The notes beneath the pieces were generated by a model. It was not told the DNA's origin, searched no databases, and saw only the letters and a list, made by a program, of their open reading frames with translations. A stretch of 64,000 nt of DNA, taken from Candolleomyces eurysporus. Its lineage: Eukaryota > Basidiomycota > Agaricomycetes > Agaricales > Psathyrellaceae. The position numbers and the translations under genes are program-made. Position 1 is the first letter of the stretch, and each line of letters starts with the position of its first letter. This document shows, piece by piece, positions 60,656-64,000 of this stretch. The stretch is from positions 1 through 64,000 of the forward strand of contig JANBPK010000716.1 in assembly GCA_027579435.1 (NCBI GenBank). Direction: 5' to 3'.

Positions 60656-62001
60656 TTATTTCTTACGTCCTTTACGTCTTTCAGGTGCCCCTTTATTTTT
60701 GAGGCATTCAGGACAGTACCACTTGTCTGGAAGTGGCGTCTTGACACCAACACAACTGATGTGGAACTGGATAAAAATGGCGTTTAGCAAAAGTAGCAAG
60801 ATAACGGAGGAATGACAGAAAGCCGAACGNCCAAAATTGAATTTGATGAAATGCAAGNCCACTCACCCATTGATATGGACACTCCGCATTGTCGCAACCG
60901 ATCATCTAGAAGTTGCTCAGTAGCCATTTCCTTGGAGTATTANCGAATACTTACGTCTCCAAAGCTCTGTTTCTGACAGAAGCAATACAAGGTGGGATCT
61001 TCTTCGCCTTCTTCACCCTCGAAGTCATCCTCGCCTTCAGCGTCCAGATCTTCATCGTCTGGCTCTTCGAGAGTGGCTTTATTGGCTTGNACCTGTCGAG
61101 AAGGCCGAGATCTGGAGTATGCTGTCGATGGAGTGGTCGCTGGGGAGGGTGCCGTCAACTTGATGGAGGGCTGAGTCGTTAACTTTCTCTCTGAGTGACA
61201 GTTAATCAACCGCGTATGATGGAACTAAAGGAAAGCTTACTCTTGTTGGATTGCGACGACGATGCTGTACCGGCTGTAGCTGGAGCAAGAGCAATGGTGA
61301 TTTGGTCCGTCAGCGTNGACGTCCCGTCTAGAGCACTTCGCAAATTTTCGCTGATTTGTGTGGCGACGTTCGCGGAAAGTGACCCNCTGAAACCCTGCAA
61401 AGCGGGCTCGCCNTGCAAGATGCGAATCTTGGTGACGTCTGCGTCAAGTCGAGCCTGAGTACGTGTCAAGAGTTGCATTAAGCGCCCAGCGAGTTCAATC
61501 TTTTGGTCCGACAAATTGTCAATCTCCGCATATGAAGATGCAATTCGACGGGGNGTATTCGCNTTTGCAGCNCTACTCAACCCTGAGTTATCGGACCCAG
61601 CAGAGAATGAAAGCGCAGTCGAAGTNGGACGAAGCACATCTCGGATGTATCTTCTTTGATCNCGCGCTATCTCGGACTGAAGTTCTGGCAACGGATACCC
61701 ACAANCAACATGAGTATCTTATTCCCTTCAGACTAGAATTGCCGAAGCTAACACACCTTGGCTCTTCTTCTCGAGATGACTGATTTCGTTTAGAATATGC
61801 TGTACTTCACTCGGTAGGTTGTCTAAACCTGCGGCCAATGAGTCAGCATCAAGGATGAGAGATCGGAAGGGAGTTGACGATGATTGAGTCCAGTCAACTA
61901 AGAAAGTGGCATATTTTAGAATTGAATAAGATAAACTCACTGGAAATAAACTCCGTGGCGACAGTTGTCGCCTCTTCGTAGTTGGAAGTGATTGCGGCCA
62001 T
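60656..62001 (-). CDS. ING-family PHD-finger protein
   Basis: ING proteins (yeast Yng1, Yng2, Pho23) read H3K4 methylation within acetylase or deacetylase complexes. The ATG at 61999-62001 starts AAITSNYEEATTVATEFIS. An intron at 61829-61940 then gives SLDNLPSEVQHILNEI, the typical ING N-terminal helix; a closer acceptor would add about 21 residues. The long helix has DNLSDQKIELAGRLMQLLTR. An acidic linker (EEPDDEDLDAEGEDDFEGEE) precedes the PHD finger: CFCQKQSFGD, MIGCDNAECPYQWFHISC, WYCPECL. The Cys4-His-Cys3 ligands are all present. The tail is basic (RRKGRKK), with the stop at 60656-60658. Which subgroup it belongs to is not clear. Confidence 0.85.
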
Positions 62002-64000
62002 CTCGTGCGTGTACCNGTCTGGACTAGTCGAAGACAACCCCTCAAAAGGTGTGCTGACGCCCCTACGTCTGTGGTGCTTACATTGCTTGCAATGCAGAAA
62101 ATCAATTATGCACCCCTACGATAGATCCCAGGCTGCCGATTGTTCAGTGTCACCGGCCCGTAGCAGTCGGCGGTTGGCAAGTGGGCTTTGAATGATAGGT
62201 CCGTCCGAGATGCAAGGACTGTTTGTAGACAATGTCGGAAACTTGGAAAGATGCCAAATAGCAGCTCCAGAGTGAAGGGCTTGGATTAGGCTCTGGGGGC
62301 GCTTACGACATGGAAGCGGAGAGAAAGATCAACAAGCGAGTTGTTGACTAAGAAACGGCTGTGTGTGACCTCTGTTTGTTGTTGTCTCAATCAATATGCA
62401 TGCAGGAGTTGCCTGCATAACCNTCTGCCATGCCAATATTTNAATGATATTCAGCGATTGACGATGCTCATAATCTGTTCCTGACCTTCCTAACAGACCT
62501 GACAGCACAATGGCAAGACTGACTNCGATGTTGACTGATGCTCCCAAAGTAGGCCTGGCTACATTACATCAAGGCGCTGAGAGCTATACTATATGCGGCA
62601 TTTGTGTTTGGTGCACGGAATGGCAGCTACGGTGCCACCGCAAGTAGGGCGATAAAGTCGAAATCGCACTTCACGGCCGATGGCGGCGACTACNGCTCAT
62701 ACTTGGTGGCTGAGATAGAGTATGGTTCACGCAGCCTTNATCCAAAGTCAGCTATGGCTGGGGTGTTCCAGGGCAGCACGGCGAGCAAATTCGTATCGTG
62801 CATTGTTCAAACCTATCCCGAGCTGAAGCTTTCCGATCTGGNGGTTATGAGGCCCCTTGAAGTCAATGAAGCCTAATATGTGACCTCAACGTTAACAAGA
62901 TGGAACCAGGATCTTAAGGTTTCAATGTACACCGTGACGGCAGTGGCCTGGTGGCTTTCGGGGCAGTGAAGCAATGCCAGATGGCTGTCAGGCTTCGAGT
63001 CGCCGAGCGGTATCCCATGGCCGTACATGGACCTTGGGCGATGAGAAAGGTAGTCTCAAAGTCGAGACTCGAGACCCACCACTTGTCAAAATTATGCCGA
63101 GGTAGCTCGATGACGGAAAGACCCACATCGATATAAAAGGTAGTCCCAGTGTCGTACGTGAGATGAAGCACTCGACCTGAGCTGTACCTGTGTAGCCTGT
63201 CAATCACCGCCTTCTCAACTGTCCAGCAATATTAACCCTCACTGCCGGCGATACGGGCCTCTTGATCTTCACTTGACCGTTCCAACGGGCACTAGGCTAA
63301 AGCCTAAGTTGGGCCATGAAAAGAGCGGAACACACCCTTGAGACCAATTCTATGTCCTGACCTGTCGGATGTTCCTGCCAATAAGAAGTCAAGGGTGTCA
63401 ACATCGGTGGACGTGATCTGAGGTTTCATAACAAAGGTACCGATGTATAACCTCTCCCGCATAAGCTTTCCGGCAAAAGCTACCGTGGTCTATGGCTATG
63501 CCGGATAAGCACTGGAATGGGTATAGTCCCTTGGAATGAGTAAGAAAATGGAGGCTTGAGAAGATTCCAAGAAGCTTCACCTTGACATGGGCGCTCTGAG
63601 TGACATGCTGCGCCAAAAATGGGCGCAGGCTGAGTGTCTAGTTGGCAACAGCGAAGAAGAACTTCGAAATCCTGCTATCTTAACTGAGCGTCGATATTCG
63701 TGGGTCGATAATGCCTAGGACTCGGACAGTAACTCGGGCTTTTGACAGGCCTGGTCACTCCAACGTGATCAAATGGCTGCTGCTTTTTGCTTTGGGACCA
63801 GATCGTTTTGGTGGAGCAAATATACGTTAATCAAGGTCAGGAAAGCCGGATTCTTGCTTCATGTTAGAGAAAGAGAAGAAAAGAGAGCGCTCGAATTAGA
63901 CGCCACGTCGAGATCATGTGACACCTCGAACGCAGGGGCCTTGCGTCGGAGGCCTCAACTTGTCGTCATCTTAGGCCAGCATCTCCCTAGCACAAGAGCT
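62002..64000. other. right-hand flank, nothing recognised
   Basis: Upstream of the ING gene. Small open frames, such as one at 62914-63207, show no family resemblance. No RNA gene or repeat seen. Confidence 0.45.

Noticed and set aside
62914..63207. Leftward 97-codon frame in the right flank
   Set aside because: Isolated, no domain, no neighbouring exons.

Overview
The window is nuclear DNA from a filamentous basidiomycete, most likely an Agaricomycete. Genes carry many short introns of about 50-65 nt with GTRAGT donors, CTRAC branch sites and YAG acceptors. The proteins have basidiomycete character: a Whi3-type RNA-binding protein, a basidiomycete-style GATA factor, ATR, NOP14 and MGM101. 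I cannot name the species. The assembly contains many isolated Ns, often beside homopolymers, and at least two of these Ns break frames that are otherwise intact. Layout, left to right: 1-127 is the edge of an alpha/beta-hydrolase gene. 346-1620 is a decayed tandem array of exon-intron modules. 2.6-6.3 kb is a WHI3-like RNA-binding protein with broken 5' frames. 7.2-10.6 kb is an OPT-family oligopeptide transporter. 12.5-14.1 kb holds a small secreted peptide gene and a UstYa/DUF3328-like gene. 14.3-24.0 kb is a locus built by tandem duplication: a Pho80-type cyclin gene, three paralogous granulin-like cysteine-rich secreted proteins with GPI-type tails, and a CSN12-like PCI-domain gene. Chimeric remnants of the cyclin and CSN12 genes separate the three repeats. 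From 24 to 46.7 kb the window is a dense housekeeping block: a DsbA/thioredoxin-like protein, an unassigned protein, cytochrome c oxidase subunit 7, Yaf9 (YEATS), the ATR/Mec1 checkpoint kinase, MGM101, nuclear poly(A) polymerase, NOP14 and an NTF2-like protein whose reading frame is best explained by a one-nucleotide micro-exon. A GATA transcription factor (52.7-54.4 kb) stands alone, with about 6 kb of gene-poor DNA on each side. An ING-family PHD-finger gene (60.7-62.0 kb) closes the set. How the genes relate: Yaf9 and ING proteins both belong to NuA4/SWR1- or Rpd3-type chromatin complexes. ATR and MGM101 maintain the nuclear and mitochondrial genomes. PAP, NOP14 and Whi3 act on RNA. A CACGTG E-box sits in the promoters of several of these housekeeping genes. 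The accessory part (OPT transporter, secreted peptide, UstYa-like oxidase, amplified cysteine-rich proteins) is the most unusual. The neighbouring peptide, UstYa-like and peptide-transporter genes resemble the parts list of a fungal ribosomal-peptide (RiPP) locus, but this is inference only.
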